This document shows positions 1-8,183 of a stretch of DNA of 64,000 nucleotides, one piece after another. Source of the DNA: Streptomyces diastatochromogenes (lineage in GTDB: Bacteria > Actinomycetota > Actinomycetes > Streptomycetales > Streptomycetaceae); the NCBI GenBank assembly GCA_026913215.1, contig JAPTYK010000001.1:6944001-7008000 (forward strand), written 5' to 3'. Within the stretch, counting starts at the first letter, position 1. Each line of letters opens with the position of its first letter. The notes beneath the pieces are model-generated. The model was not told the origin of the DNA. It searched no databases and saw only the letters and a program-made list of their open reading frames with translations. Both the position numbers and the translations under genes were made by a program.

Positions 1-184
1 GACCCACCACCACCGGCAGGTCGGTCGGCACCGTGCCGGTCATGTAGTGCAGGTCGCTGTGGCACAGGCCCACGTGCGAGACCGCGACGCGCACCTCGTC
101 GGGCTCGGGATCGTCGACCTGGATCGCGGTCATCTCGAGCGGTTCGTTCACTGCGGTGAGCACCGCGGCCTCCGTGTCGATCAC
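1..184 (-). CDS. Zn-dependent alcohol dehydrogenase, N-terminal part
   Basis: This is the first 61 codons of a medium-chain alcohol dehydrogenase that runs off the left edge. Reading from a GTG at 184, the peptide contains GLCHSDLHY, the segment with the catalytic-zinc cysteine of this family, and then a VVVGH-like sequence at the border. A GAGGAG ribosome site lies at 190-195. The gene follows the synthetase/hydratase fusion on the same strand after a 53-bp gap that holds a hairpin, so it could be a partly uncoupled last member of that operon. An alcohol/aldehyde oxidation step fits the catabolic setting; the substrate cannot be read from this fragment. Confidence 0.8.
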   Translation of the reverse strand, partial: MIDTEAAVLTAVNEPLEMTAIQVDDPEPDEVRVAVSHVGLCHSDLHYMTGTVPTDLPVVVG

Positions 185-208
185 GTCTTCTCCTCTGTCG
201 TTCCTTGC

Positions 209-233
209 GGACGGGGTCGTGTCGACCCCGTCC
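209..233 (-). terminator. Hairpin between the fusion gene and the dehydrogenase
   Basis: Perfect 11-bp inverted repeat (GGACGGGGTCG and its complement) with a TGT loop, just after the stop codon of the gene ending at 238. It has no T-run, as is usual in high-GC actinobacteria. It may be a terminator or attenuator ahead of the dehydrogenase gene. Confidence 0.55.
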
Positions 234-237
234 GGAG

Positions 238-2661
238 CTACTTGCCGGCGCCCTTCGCGGACCAGAAGCCTTCGACGCCCGCGCGGAACACCCCGCTCTC
301 CCAGGTCTCCCGCGCGGCGTCGTCCTCACGGGCGAAGGCCTGCTCGATCTCGTCGAGCCGCGGCCGCAGGAGCGCGAGGTGGAGCGCCGTCGTGTTGTTC
401 TCCGGGGTCCACTCGACGGCCAGGTCGACGGCACGGTCGACCAGTTCGCCGGGCGCGACGACCTCGTCCAGGAGGCCGATCCGGAGGGCCTCCTCGGCGC
501 CGATCCGCGGCGAGCCGAGGACCATGCGCATCGCGTGGTTCCGGACGAGCCGGGTCAGCAGCAGGCTCGACGCGTTCGAGATCGTGATGCCCCGGCCGTT
601 CTCCGGCTGGTAGTACTCCGCCGCCGGGCTGCCGATCCGCGCGTCGCAGCAGAGGGTGATCTCCGAGGCACCGCCCACCGCGAGACCGTTCACGGCCGCG
701 ATGACGGGGACCCGTGTCTCCACGATGGCGCGGGTGATGTCGTGAAAGGTCTCGAACGCCTCCCGCATCTCCTCGTACGAGGAGGGCGGCGCCTGGAGGT
801 CCTCGCCGGCTGAGAACGCCCGGCCCTCACCCGTGAGCACGATTCCGCGCACGTTGTCGCCGGCCCCGAACTTCCTTATGACATAGGCGAGTCGCCTTCG
901 CGTGACGACGTCCATGGCGTTCAGCTTCTCCGGACGGCGCAGGGTCAGTACCGCCACGCCCCGTACGACGTCGACGTCGAGGACGTCCGTGGACGGGGGG
1001 GAGGACGGGACGGTGGGTGCGCTCGCAGAGCCGCGCCGGGCGCCCAGGTCGAAGGTGACACCGGGCTCGGCCGCGGCGCGGGCCTCGAGGGCCGGCTTGG
1101 ACACGCGCTCGGACGGTGTCCGCGGGAAGTCGACGACGAACTCGACGTAGCGCGGCACTTTGAAACGGGCGAGCTGGCGGCCGGCCCGGTCGACGATCCG
1201 TGCGGCGGTCGTACGGTCGGCCGGCACCCCGGCGGCGAGCTGGACGAAGGCCTTGACCTCTTCACCGAAGGTCTCGTCGGGTTCGGCGACGACGGCGGTG
1301 GCGATGACCTCCTCGTCACGTTCGATGACGGCCTCGACCTCGGCGCTCGCGATGTTCTCGCCGCCCCGGCGCACCATGTCCTTGATCCGGCCGACGAGCT
1401 GGACGCCGCCGTCCGGCCGGCGGACGACGACATCGCCGGTGTGCAGCCAGCCGTCCCGCAGCACCTTGGCGGTGTCCTCCGGACGGTTCCAGTAGCCGCG
1501 CATCAGCGGCCTGCCCGAGACGATCAGCTCACCGGGCTCGCCGTCGGGCAGGTCGGCGCCCTGCGGATCGACCACCCGGACCTGCTTCGTCGGCACCGGA
1601 AGCCCCAGGCTCCCGCTCCCCACGGCGTTCACGTCATCGACGGAACTGAACAGGTCGACGCCGGACTCGGTCATGCCGTAGATCTCCCGCCACGGCGCTC
1701 CCCAGCGTTCCTCCAGCTGCGCGTGGATCCCGACCGGGATGCCCGAACAGAGCACCAGGCGCAGCTGGTTGTCCAGGTCGTCGGGGTTCGGCGGTTGCTT
1801 GAAGAGCAGCGTCGGCATGGACCCGAGCACGTAGAAGAAAGTGGCACGGTGGCGGCGGACATCGGAGAAGAAGCCCGACGCGGAGAACCGGGGCAACACG
1901 ACCAGCGGGGCCCCGATCGTCAGGGCGAGCGCGGTGTTCCACTGCGGATCCATGTAGGAGAACGGCTGCGCGGTGAGCAGGACGTCGTCGGACCCGAGGC
2001 CGGTCAGTGCGGCGCAGGTCCAGCCCAGCCGCACCCAGTAGTCGTGGGTGAGCATGCATGCCTTGGGGAAGCCGGTGGTGCCCGACGTGTACTGGAGGTT
2101 CGCCAAGGTCTCGGCGGCGGCGCTCACCGCCGGAGCGGTCGCCGGGAACGGCGCGGACCCGTCCGCTGCGACGTCGATGATGCGCAGGTCAGCCAACTCG
2201 GCTTCGGCGTCGGTGACTTCCTTCAGGAGACCTGCCCGCTCGTGGTCGGTGAACACGACCCGGGCTCCCGAATCCCGCAGGAGGAAGGTGAGATCAGCCC
2301 GCTTGTACGAGGAGTTGACCGGTACTGCCACCGCCCCGGCCTTCAGCGCGGACAGCCACACGACCGGCCAGTGCACGATGTTCGGGAGCATGATCGCGAC
2401 ACGGTCGCCGGGCTGGATGCCGTCCACCTCGATCAGCCGATGTGCCAGCCTGGAGGTCCAGTCGTCGATCTCGGCAAACGTCCAGGATCCGTCGCCGAAG
2501 CGCAGGAACTCCCGATCGGGTGATCGCTGCGCACGCTCGGCCAGCAACCCGGTCAGCGTCGCGATGGACGGGTCCTCTCCCATCTGCTGGGGCCCTACGG
2601 CCGGCTGCGGACGGCGAGAGGCCGCATCTGCCTCTCGCTGAGGTGTTTCCTTCACGACCAC
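238..2661 (-). CDS. Acyl-CoA synthetase / enoyl-CoA hydratase fusion protein
   Basis: This 807-residue protein joins two catalytic domains. Residues about 30-545 are an AMP-forming acyl-CoA ligase with the adenylate P-loop YTSGTTGFPKACMLTH near residue 195, YGMTESG, GWLHTGDVV and a KDMVRRGGENI motif. Residues about 560-805 are a crotonase-fold enoyl-CoA hydratase/isomerase with AVNGLAVGGASEITLCCD and a second glutamate in the YQPENGRG segment. The family logic is CoA activation of a free acid followed by hydration or another crotonase reaction on the product. The start overlaps the stop of the upstream membrane-protein gene by 10 bp, so translation is probably coupled. The substrate is unknown. 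The two enzymes are normally separate proteins, which makes the fusion notable. Confidence 0.9.
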   Translation of the reverse strand: MVVKETPQREADAASRRPQPAVGPQQMGEDPSIATLTGLLAERAQRSPDREFLRFGDGSWTFAEIDDWTSRLAHRLIEVDGIQPGDRVAIMLPNIVHWPVVWLSALKAGAVAVPVNSSYKRADLTFLLRDSGARVVFTDHERAGLLKEVTDAEAELADLRIIDVAADGSAPFPATAPAVSAAAETLANLQYTSGTTGFPKACMLTHDYWVRLGWTCAALTGLGSDDVLLTAQPFSYMDPQWNTALALTIGAPLVVLPRFSASGFFSDVRRHRATFFYVLGSMPTLLFKQPPNPDDLDNQLRLVLCSGIPVGIHAQLEERWGAPWREIYGMTESGVDLFSSVDDVNAVGSGSLGLPVPTKQVRVVDPQGADLPDGEPGELIVSGRPLMRGYWNRPEDTAKVLRDGWLHTGDVVVRRPDGGVQLVGRIKDMVRRGGENIASAEVEAVIERDEEVIATAVVAEPDETFGEEVKAFVQLAAGVPADRTTAARIVDRAGRQLARFKVPRYVEFVVDFPRTPSERVSKPALEARAAAEPGVTFDLGARRGSASAPTVPSSPPSTDVLDVDVVRGVAVLTLRRPEKLNAMDVVTRRRLAYVIRKFGAGDNVRGIVLTGEGRAFSAGEDLQAPPSSYEEMREAFETFHDITRAIVETRVPVIAAVNGLAVGGASEITLCCDARIGSPAAEYYQPENGRGITISNASSLLLTRLVRNHAMRMVLGSPRIGAEEALRIGLLDEVVAPGELVDRAVDLAVEWTPENNTTALHLALLRPRLDEIEQAFAREDDAARETWESGVFRAGVEGFWSAKGAGK

Positions 2662-3368
2662 GACTGCTCCCCGGCCACGGCACGGCTCTGCTCGTGTCGG
2701 TTCGGCTCCGCATCGACCGACTCGTTGTGCCTGTGCAGGACGCGGTAGGCGAAGTAGTAGGTGAACATCTGGAGACCCCAGGTGCTCAGCGCGCCGATGT
2801 AGAAGAGGGTGTGCGCCGCGTCGTCACCTGGAATGTGGACGAAGTCGTATGTCCAGGCGATCGCGCATCCGGCGGCGGTCGCCAGAATCACGCCGGCGGC
2901 CATTCCCTTCGCGTCGATCGACCAGAGCCGCCTCGCGAAGTAGATCAGGAACAACGTGGTCAGAACATTGACCACGATGAGGAAGATGGCGACCCCCACG
3001 CCGAGCCGCCCGCTGAAGAACAGCAGGAAGAGTCCGACCGCGGCGGCGAACACGAACGCCCCGACATCCGTCCGCACGGACGGCTTGTACCGGTGTGTCA
3101 CCTGCATCAGGCCCATGACGAGGATCAGCGTGATGCCGACCGACCGGGAGAACTGGTCGAAGAAGAACGCGACGGTGTACATGGGACTCTTCTCGTCGGC
3201 GCCCACGAGCGCATAGACGAGGAAGTTCGACCCGGAGGTGGCGACGATGATCCATTCGAGGCCGAGAAGATAGTTCTTGAAATTCCGAATGAATTTCCAT
3301 CCGAAGGTGAATCCGACGACGATCATCCAGACGTCGGCGAGCAGAAAAAGCAGGTCTCTGAATGCCAT
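2652..3368 (-). CDS. Polytopic membrane protein of unknown function
   Basis: I do not recognise this 238-residue protein as a named family. It shows about seven hydrophobic segments (for example residues 5-22, 35-55, 70-90, 103-118, 122-142, 158-172 and 185-205) and a short polar C-terminal tail rich in E, R and Q. There is no signal peptide cleavage motif. It sits between the dioxygenase-like gene (25 bp upstream) and the acyl-CoA synthetase/hydratase fusion, whose start it overlaps, so all three are probably one transcript. A role in uptake of the pathway substrate or as a membrane partner of an enzyme is possible, but this is inference from position only. Confidence 0.7.
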   Translation of the reverse strand: MAFRDLLFLLADVWMIVVGFTFGWKFIRNFKNYLLGLEWIIVATSGSNFLVYALVGADEKSPMYTVAFFFDQFSRSVGITLILVMGLMQVTHRYKPSVRTDVGAFVFAAAVGLFLLFFSGRLGVGVAIFLIVVNVLTTLFLIYFARRLWSIDAKGMAAGVILATAAGCAIAWTYDFVHIPGDDAAHTLFYIGALSTWGLQMFTYYFAYRVLHRHNESVDAEPNRHEQSRAVAGEQSWS

Positions 3369-3393
3369 TTTTTCCTCGGTTCCTTGATCCTCG

Positions 3394-4293
3394 TCAGAGC
3401 GTGGTGGGCAGGCCGGCGTCGATCGAGGTGTAGTCGTCCCGCTTGAGCAGGTCCGAGGGGTCGGACATCTGGCCGGCGACTTCGGCCCAGCCGAGGTAGT
3501 GCTCCGACGACCAGTCGAGGGCTCGCTGGATCTCTTCCGGGAGCTTCCGGATCTGTTCCAGGCTGTACGTGAGGAAGTGGTTCTCCTCGGTGCGCAGGAA
3601 GGCGAGGTCCCAGCCCATCGAAAGGCCGAATCGGTGACCGTCCGTGGTGGTGTTCTCGCCGCCGCCGTGATAGGTCGATCCGATCCAGATGAGCGCGGAG
3701 CCCGCCTTCATCTCGGTGGGGATCGTCTCCTCGTACCGAGGCGCCCGGTGGTCGTCCCAGAGGTGGGAACCGGGAATCACCAGCGTCCCGCCGTTCTCCG
3801 CGGTGAAGTCGCTGACCGCGACCATGATCTGGACCCGAGCTTCGCGCTGGTAGTCCGGATGCCGCCACAGCCAGACGGAATCGTCGCGGTGGAGCGGCTG
3901 CGCGCCCTGGCCGGGGCCGATCTTGATGGCCATGGTGGCACCGATGTGCATACCCGCCGGGGCCGGCACCGCCTCCTCTCCGAAGAAGACGTTCAGCGGC
4001 TTGTTGAGGATGAGCTCGGCGACCCGGTGGTACAGCGGGTTCAGCGCCACGGTGACCATGTGCTCGGTCTTCGCGAACAGGCCGCCCGCCCGGCGGGTGC
4101 GGTTGCCGGCGAACACCGCGTCGTGCCCCGTGTCCACCGCGTCGAGCACGGGATCCAGGTCGTTCTTGAGACCCGTGATCGTCGCGTCGTCGAAGAGCCC
4201 GTCGACGATCACCCCGCCGTCTCGCAGGATGATCTCGACCGCCTCTTCGGGGGTCGTGTCGGCAGTGATCCGACAGAGTCCTGAGGTCGACAT
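3394..4293 (-). CDS. Phytanoyl-CoA dioxygenase (PhyH) family Fe(II)/2-oxoglutarate oxygenase
   Basis: The 299-residue protein has the PhyH layout. The HxD iron motif appears as LHRDDSVW near residue 137, the distal histidine as TYHGGGEN near residue 208, and the 2-oxoglutarate-binding arginine in HRFGLSMGW about 12 residues later. The predicted reaction is hydroxylation of an unactivated carbon using O2 and 2-oxoglutarate, with loss of CO2. It is the first gene of the leftward operon and is divergent from the TetR gene. A palindrome array lies 75 bp upstream of its ATG. Its substrate need not be a CoA ester, because this family also acts on free acids and secondary metabolites. Confidence 0.88.
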   Translation of the reverse strand: MSTSGLCRITADTTPEEAVEIILRDGGVIVDGLFDDATITGLKNDLDPVLDAVDTGHDAVFAGNRTRRAGGLFAKTEHMVTVALNPLYHRVAELILNKPLNVFFGEEAVPAPAGMHIGATMAIKIGPGQGAQPLHRDDSVWLWRHPDYQREARVQIMVAVSDFTAENGGTLVIPGSHLWDDHRAPRYEETIPTEMKAGSALIWIGSTYHGGGENTTTDGHRFGLSMGWDLAFLRTEENHFLTYSLEQIRKLPEEIQRALDWSSEHYLGWAEVAGQMSDPSDLLKRDDYTSIDAGLPTTL

Positions 4294-4367
4294 GGCAATT
4301 CCTTCCAGTCAGGACCGGCGACCACATCACGCCTCCGCAATGCGGTGAGGTCATGCTGCTCCATCAT

Positions 4368-4392
4368 GGTCGCTCGATCAAGTCAAATGACT
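4368..4392. promoter_or_regulatory. Predicted TetR operator array (site A)
   Basis: Two 12-bp near-palindromes, GGTCGCTCGATC and AGTCAAATGACT (the second perfect), separated by one base, giving a 13-bp repeat phase. The same arrangement occurs at 8093-8130 and 9228-9252. It lies between the PhyH-like gene and the divergent TetR gene. The assignment to that TetR protein is inference. Confidence 0.7.
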
Positions 4393-4458
4393 AAGTTCTT
4401 ATGCGGGGGAGTCGCTGCGTGCGCCGATCCGGGCAGAGTCGCCTGTTAGCCTGGTTGT

Positions 4459-4476
4459 CGACTTGATCAAACGTCC
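4459..4476. promoter_or_regulatory. Weaker operator-like site before the tetR start
   Basis: CGACTTGATCA matches the shared 11-bp core YGACTNRRTCR seen in the other arrays and is followed by a degraded next half. It lies 28 bp upstream of the GTG start of the TetR gene, where binding would allow autoregulation. Confidence 0.45.
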
Positions 4477-4496
4477 AACTTCGACAGGGGGCACAG

Positions 4497-5090
4497 GTGG
4501 CACGGGTACCGACGGCCGAGCGACGCAACGATCTGGTGAACGCCGCCATCCACGTGATCGCGACCCACGGCGTCGACGGTGCGACGACTCGCCGGATCGC
4601 CGAGCAGGCGAAGGCCCCGCTGGCGACGCTGCACTACTGCTTCCAGACGAAGGAGCTGCTGTTCGCAGCCGTCTTCGAGAGGTTGGCGGAGCGGTACCGT
4701 GAGGTTCTGATCGAGAGCGATGTACACGGCGACGTCGCCGCGACTGCGCGTGCGATCCTCCGCGGCCTGACGAACTGGTATCTCGAGTCCTCTTCGGAAT
4801 TCGCGTCCGCGACCGTGGAGCTGATCAGCTGGGCGCAACGCCAGGAGTCGCACCCGGCCGTGACCGTGTACAACGAGGCGTTCAACGTCGTGCGGTCGAT
4901 CCTCGCGAGAGCGGCCTCCGGCCAGGACATCACGCCCGAGACGATCGATCAGATCGGTTATGTCATCGGTGCGCTTTCCGACGGCTTCGTCGTGAACTGG
5001 CTGACGTATGCCGATCGTTCCCGGGCCGCCGAGCAGGCAGAGATCATCGTCGACGTGCTCGATGCGTGGCTGACTGCGAAGCTCGCCTGA
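4497..5090 (+). CDS. TetR/AcrR family transcriptional regulator
   Basis: The 197-residue protein starts at GTG with AGGGGGC about 6 bases upstream. Its N-terminal helix-turn-helix is clear: AAIHVIATHGVDGATTRRIAEQAKAPLATLHYCFQTKELLFAAV, residues about 15-58 (quoted in part: ATTRRIAEQAKAPLATLHYC). The C-terminal ligand domain is all-helical and fits a TetR C-terminal fold. It is divergent from the PhyH-like operon, which suggests local control. It is the only regulator inside region 1, so it is the best candidate for the protein that binds the phased palindromes at 4368, 8093 and 9228. The inducer is probably a pathway intermediate, but nothing in the sequence shows which. Confidence 0.88.
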   Translation: MARVPTAERRNDLVNAAIHVIATHGVDGATTRRIAEQAKAPLATLHYCFQTKELLFAAVFERLAERYREVLIESDVHGDVAATARAILRGLTNWYLESSSEFASATVELISWAQRQESHPAVTVYNEAFNVVRSILARAASGQDITPETIDQIGYVIGALSDGFVVNWLTYADRSRAAEQAEIIVDVLDAWLTAKLA

Positions 5091-5166
5091 TCGCAAGAAG
5101 CCCTGTGCACGCCTCGCCGCCGAGTTCGCCCGGACCGGCCGGTGGACGGCGACCGGCGAACCGGGT

Positions 5167-5200
5167 GTGTCCGCCTGCCGGCGACCCCGCAGGCGGACAC
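5167..5200. terminator. Bidirectional terminator between tetR and the amidotransferase-like gene
   Basis: Perfect 12-bp stem (GTGTCCGCCTGC and its complement) with a 10-nt loop, between two convergent genes. Confidence 0.75.
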
Positions 5201-5213
5201 CCGGGTCGCCTCG

Positions 5214-5987
5214 TCACAGGCGCTTGACGGCTTCCTCGACGATCCACGTCATCGTCGGATCGTCGCTCTCCATCCACTCCGGATGCCACTGGACTCCCAG
5301 AACGGGTGCGCCCGGGAACTCCACCGCCTCGACCACACCGTCGGCCGTCCGTCCCGTCACGACGAGCCCCGTGCCGCAGTGGTCGACAGCCTGGTGGTGC
5401 CAGGAATTGGTGACCGCCCGAGCCCCGAACAGTCCCGCCACGATCGAGCCGGGCTCGAACGTCACGACGTGATCGTCCGTGCCGTCGGTGGGTGCGGCCT
5501 CCGGGGACAGATGCCGCACCGCACCGGGCGGAAGGTCGGCGATGAGCGTGCCACCGAGCGCGGCGTTGAGGACCTGCATGCCCCGGCACACGGCGAGCAC
5601 CGGTATCCCCCGGTCGAGCGCGGCACGTACGAGCGCGAGCTCGTACCTGTCCCGCTCGACGTCGTGGACCATCGGATTCGACCGCGGGTCGACGTCGCGG
5701 ACCACCGACGTGTCCCCTCCCCAGCACGCCGGGTGCAGGTCCTGCCCACCGGTGATGACCACGCCGGCCAGCCAGTGGCAGACCGCCTCCGCATCCGTCT
5801 CGTACGAGAGGTTCACGGGGAGACCGCCGGCCTGTGCGATCCGGATCGCGTAGTCGGACATGTAGCTGTCGGTGCAGCGATCGCCGTACCGGCGGTCCCC
5901 ACCCCTGATCAGTTCCAGCCGGATCCGTCGGCCGGTGATGCCGATCAGCGGCCGCATCGCCGTCGGCGTGTCGCCCGTCGCGCTCAC
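5214..5987 (-). CDS. Class I glutamine amidotransferase-like gamma-glutamyl hydrolase (PuuD-like)
   Basis: The protein has the peptidase C26 layout. The nucleophile elbow is VLAVCRGMQVLN with catalytic Cys, and the C-terminal GVQWHPEWME supplies the His and Glu of the triad. PuuD and its relatives hydrolyse the gamma-glutamyl bond of gamma-glutamyl amides, releasing glutamate. I chose the GTG at 5987 because it forms a GTGA overlap with the stop of the upstream glutamine-synthetase-like gene. An ATG at 5957 (MRPLIGITGRR) is a good alternative and matches usual family N-termini better. The coupling with a ligase that would form the same bond indicates a glutamylation/deglutamylation pair, as in putrescine, isopropylamine and aniline catabolism. 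Confidence 0.85.
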   Translation of the reverse strand: MSATGDTPTAMRPLIGITGRRIRLELIRGGDRRYGDRCTDSYMSDYAIRIAQAGGLPVNLSYETDAEAVCHWLAGVVITGGQDLHPACWGGDTSVVRDVDPRSNPMVHDVERDRYELALVRAALDRGIPVLAVCRGMQVLNAALGGTLIADLPPGAVRHLSPEAAPTDGTDDHVVTFEPGSIVAGLFGARAVTNSWHHQAVDHCGTGLVVTGRTADGVVEAVEFPGAPVLGVQWHPEWMESDDPTMTWIVEEAVKRL

Positions 5988-7354
5988 GGCAGCTCGAAGT
6001 ATCGGGCGGACTCCCACTCGGAGAGTTCGGCGAACGGATCCCCGCCCGCGGTGTGGAACTGCATCCATTCCCACCGGCGCGACCCGACCCAGTAGTCGAC
6101 GAACTCGGCACCGAGGAGATCGCGAAGGATCGGGTCCGCCTCGAGCGCGGCGGCGGCCTTGGTGATGGTGTCCGGCAGCCGGGTGATCTCGCCGGGCGGC
6201 ATGCACCACGCCATCTCGGCGACCGGCTCCGGCGGTTCGATCTTGCGTTCCACGCCCGCGATCACACCGGCCAGCACGCCGGCCAGCGCGAGGTACAGGT
6301 TCGCGTCGGCGCCGGGGACCCGGTACTCCAGGCGGGAGTACGACGGGTGCCCGCACACTGCCCGGACCGCGGTGGTCTTGTTGCTGATGCCCCAGGTGGC
6401 GGTGACCGGCGGGCCGCTGAGGTCCACCAGGCGCCGGTACGAGGTGATCTGCGGGAGCACGATCGAGGTGTTGCCCTCGATCGTCGCGAGCAGACCGCCG
6501 ACGGCATGGCGCATCACCTCCGACGGCCCCTCCTCCGCGTAGAACGCGTTGACGCCGTCGCGCTGGAGGGACAGATTGATGTGCGAGGCCTGCCCGTAGC
6601 CCGCGGTGGGCTTGGCCATGAAGGTGACCGTGTGGCCGAGGTCGAACGCGAGCTCGCGCATGATCTGGCGGGTTCGCGCCCAGGCGTCACAGACCGCGAT
6701 CGGATCACCGGGCGCCAGGTTGATCTCGATCTGGCCGGCGGCGTCCTCGTCGTTCCAGGCCTCCCACTCGATGCCGACCGCGTCGAGCCGGTCGGCGACG
6801 GAGTTCATGTAACCGGTCCAGTCCTTGGACTTCGCCAGGTGATAGGCCGTACCCGCGCTCCCGCCGAGCGGAGTCAGGTCGCGGTATCCGCGTGCGCGCG
6901 CCTCGTGGATGGACTCCTCGAAGACGGTTGCCTCGATCTCGACGGCAACGGTCGCGGCGAAGCCGAGCGAGGCGAGCCGGTCGACCATCCTGCGCGTGAG
7001 GTTGCGCGGACAGAGGGGGACCGGCGTGCCGTCCTTCAGCCAGTAGTCGCCGATCACGGCGTCGAGACCCGGCTCCCACTCGACCCGGGTCGAGAGGTCG
7101 GGGCGGAAGTAGACGTCGTCCAGATGCCCGCGCCAAGCGGGATACGCGAAGCCGAAGGCCGGGGCGTTGCCGAGGTCGAGCCCGAACAGGAGGTCGGCGA
7201 AGGCGAACCCCGAGTCCACGCCGGAGGCGAACTTCTTCGGTGCCAGCGTCTTGCCGAGGAACGAGCCCTCGTGGTTCGTCGCTTCGATCCGGACAGCCCG
7301 AACGCTGGTGTCCCGGACGTCAACTCCGGTGACGGGCTTGATGAGTTCAGACAT
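5984..7354 (-). CDS. Glutamine synthetase family gamma-glutamyl-amine ligase (GlnA/PuuA-like)
   Basis: The 456-residue protein has glutamine-synthetase features: VEIEATVFEE (metal-binding glutamate), AAGQIEINLAPGD, the MAKPTAGYGQASHINLSL segment carrying the ATP/metal histidine, and the C-terminal arginine region SRLEYRVPGADANLYLA. Family members outside true GlnA ligate glutamate to amines (PuuA, IpuC, AtdA1). Pairing with the adjacent amidotransferase-like hydrolase makes amine ligation much likelier than ammonia assimilation. The start overlaps the upstream SCP2-like gene by 8 bp and its end overlaps the downstream gene by 4 bp. The amine acceptor is unknown. Confidence 0.88.
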   Translation of the reverse strand: MSELIKPVTGVDVRDTSVRAVRIEATNHEGSFLGKTLAPKKFASGVDSGFAFADLLFGLDLGNAPAFGFAYPAWRGHLDDVYFRPDLSTRVEWEPGLDAVIGDYWLKDGTPVPLCPRNLTRRMVDRLASLGFAATVAVEIEATVFEESIHEARARGYRDLTPLGGSAGTAYHLAKSKDWTGYMNSVADRLDAVGIEWEAWNDEDAAGQIEINLAPGDPIAVCDAWARTRQIMRELAFDLGHTVTFMAKPTAGYGQASHINLSLQRDGVNAFYAEEGPSEVMRHAVGGLLATIEGNTSIVLPQITSYRRLVDLSGPPVTATWGISNKTTAVRAVCGHPSYSRLEYRVPGADANLYLALAGVLAGVIAGVERKIEPPEPVAEMAWCMPPGEITRLPDTITKAAAALEADPILRDLLGAEFVDYWVGSRRWEWMQFHTAGGDPFAELSEWESARYFELP

Positions 7355-8012
7355 CGTAACGGACCTTCCAGGATGCGCCGATCATGACCGACAGCTGAGA
7401 GAGAGTGCCCTGAATCCCGAGCACACCCGAGGACAGGACGGCGAGCAGGTCGTCGGATCCGGAGAACACGCCGGCCAGCGTCTCCGGTGCGCCGGCGATC
7501 AGGTAGTGCGTCTCGCCGTCGCCCAGGACGACCTGCTCAAGACCCTCCGGGCCTTCGGTCACCGCGATGAGCACGTCCGGAAACCCCGGTACGGAGCGCC
7601 CGGCATTCCAGAAGTGCTCGGCGGCCGTCCGCCAGTCCGGCACCGGCGGCGACAGAGCGAGCAGCGCGCCCGCGGCCAGGTCCGCGTCGCCCGAGGGATC
7701 GGAGGTGGGTGCGAACCGGGCGTTCAGGTCGACGGTGAGGGTGGCATCGGATTCGACGAGGACTCCGCTCGACACGTCGACGGTGCCGCTGCCGAAGGTG
7801 ATCGTCGCCGCCTGCGGGGTGTCGTGGGACCGGATCGCCACCGTGGCGGCCGACTCCTGCGGGGCCGGAAGCACATGGCCCGCGCGGGCGGCATCCCGCA
7901 GCGTGCGGCCGATCAACCGGACGAGCGGAGTCGCATCGTCCTCGATCCTGATGTCGACCTCTGTGGCCGTCGCTGCGCGGGACACCGCAGGGGCCGTCGT
8001 GGTTTCGGTCAT
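7347..8012 (-). CDS. SCP2-like (sterol-carrier-type) protein, tentative
   Basis: A protein of about 221 residues starting at the ATG at 8012 (MTETTTAPAV), with AAAGGA placed 8 bases upstream. A longer in-frame start at 8111 would put coding sequence across the operator array and is rejected. The C-terminal half, with FPDVLIAVTEGPEGL, HYLIAGAPETLAGVFSG and GVLGIQGTLSQLSVMIGASW, resembles an SCP2 sterol-transfer fold, in which a hydrophobic groove binds lipid-like ligands. Assignment rests on pattern only. It is the first gene of the unit with the glutamine-synthetase-like ligase and the hydrolase, so it may bind or deliver a hydrophobic substrate. Confidence 0.55.
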   Translation of the reverse strand: MTETTTAPAVSRAATATEVDIRIEDDATPLVRLIGRTLRDAARAGHVLPAPQESAATVAIRSHDTPQAATITFGSGTVDVSSGVLVESDATLTVDLNARFAPTSDPSGDADLAAGALLALSPPVPDWRTAAEHFWNAGRSVPGFPDVLIAVTEGPEGLEQVVLGDGETHYLIAGAPETLAGVFSGSDDLLAVLSSGVLGIQGTLSQLSVMIGASWKVRYDV

Positions 8013-8092
8013 CCTCCAGTCCTTTCGACTTCGGGAGATCACACGCGCCGCGAATCGGTCGCCGCGGATCTCGGATGGACCGTGATCATCTT

Positions 8093-8130
8093 GGCCAAAT
8101 GACTCGATCAAATGACTAGATCAGGTGACT
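8093..8130. promoter_or_regulatory. Predicted TetR operator array (site B, three units)
   Basis: Three 12-bp units in 13-bp phase: GGCCAAATGACT, GATCAAATGACT and GATCAGGTGACT, each separated by one base. The array lies in the 171-bp divergent gap between the SCP2-like gene (leftward) and the esterase (rightward), so one array could control both transcripts. Confidence 0.7.
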
Positions 8131-8183
8131 AGGATGGTGGGGTACGGCTCGCGACCTGTCAATGACTTCGGAGAGGCCCGACA

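Noticed and set aside
8013..8111. N-terminal extension of the SCP2-like protein to an ATG at 8111
   Set aside because: It would place coding sequence over the operator array at 8093-8130, and the extension has no family-like sequence. The ATG at 8012 has a ribosome site.
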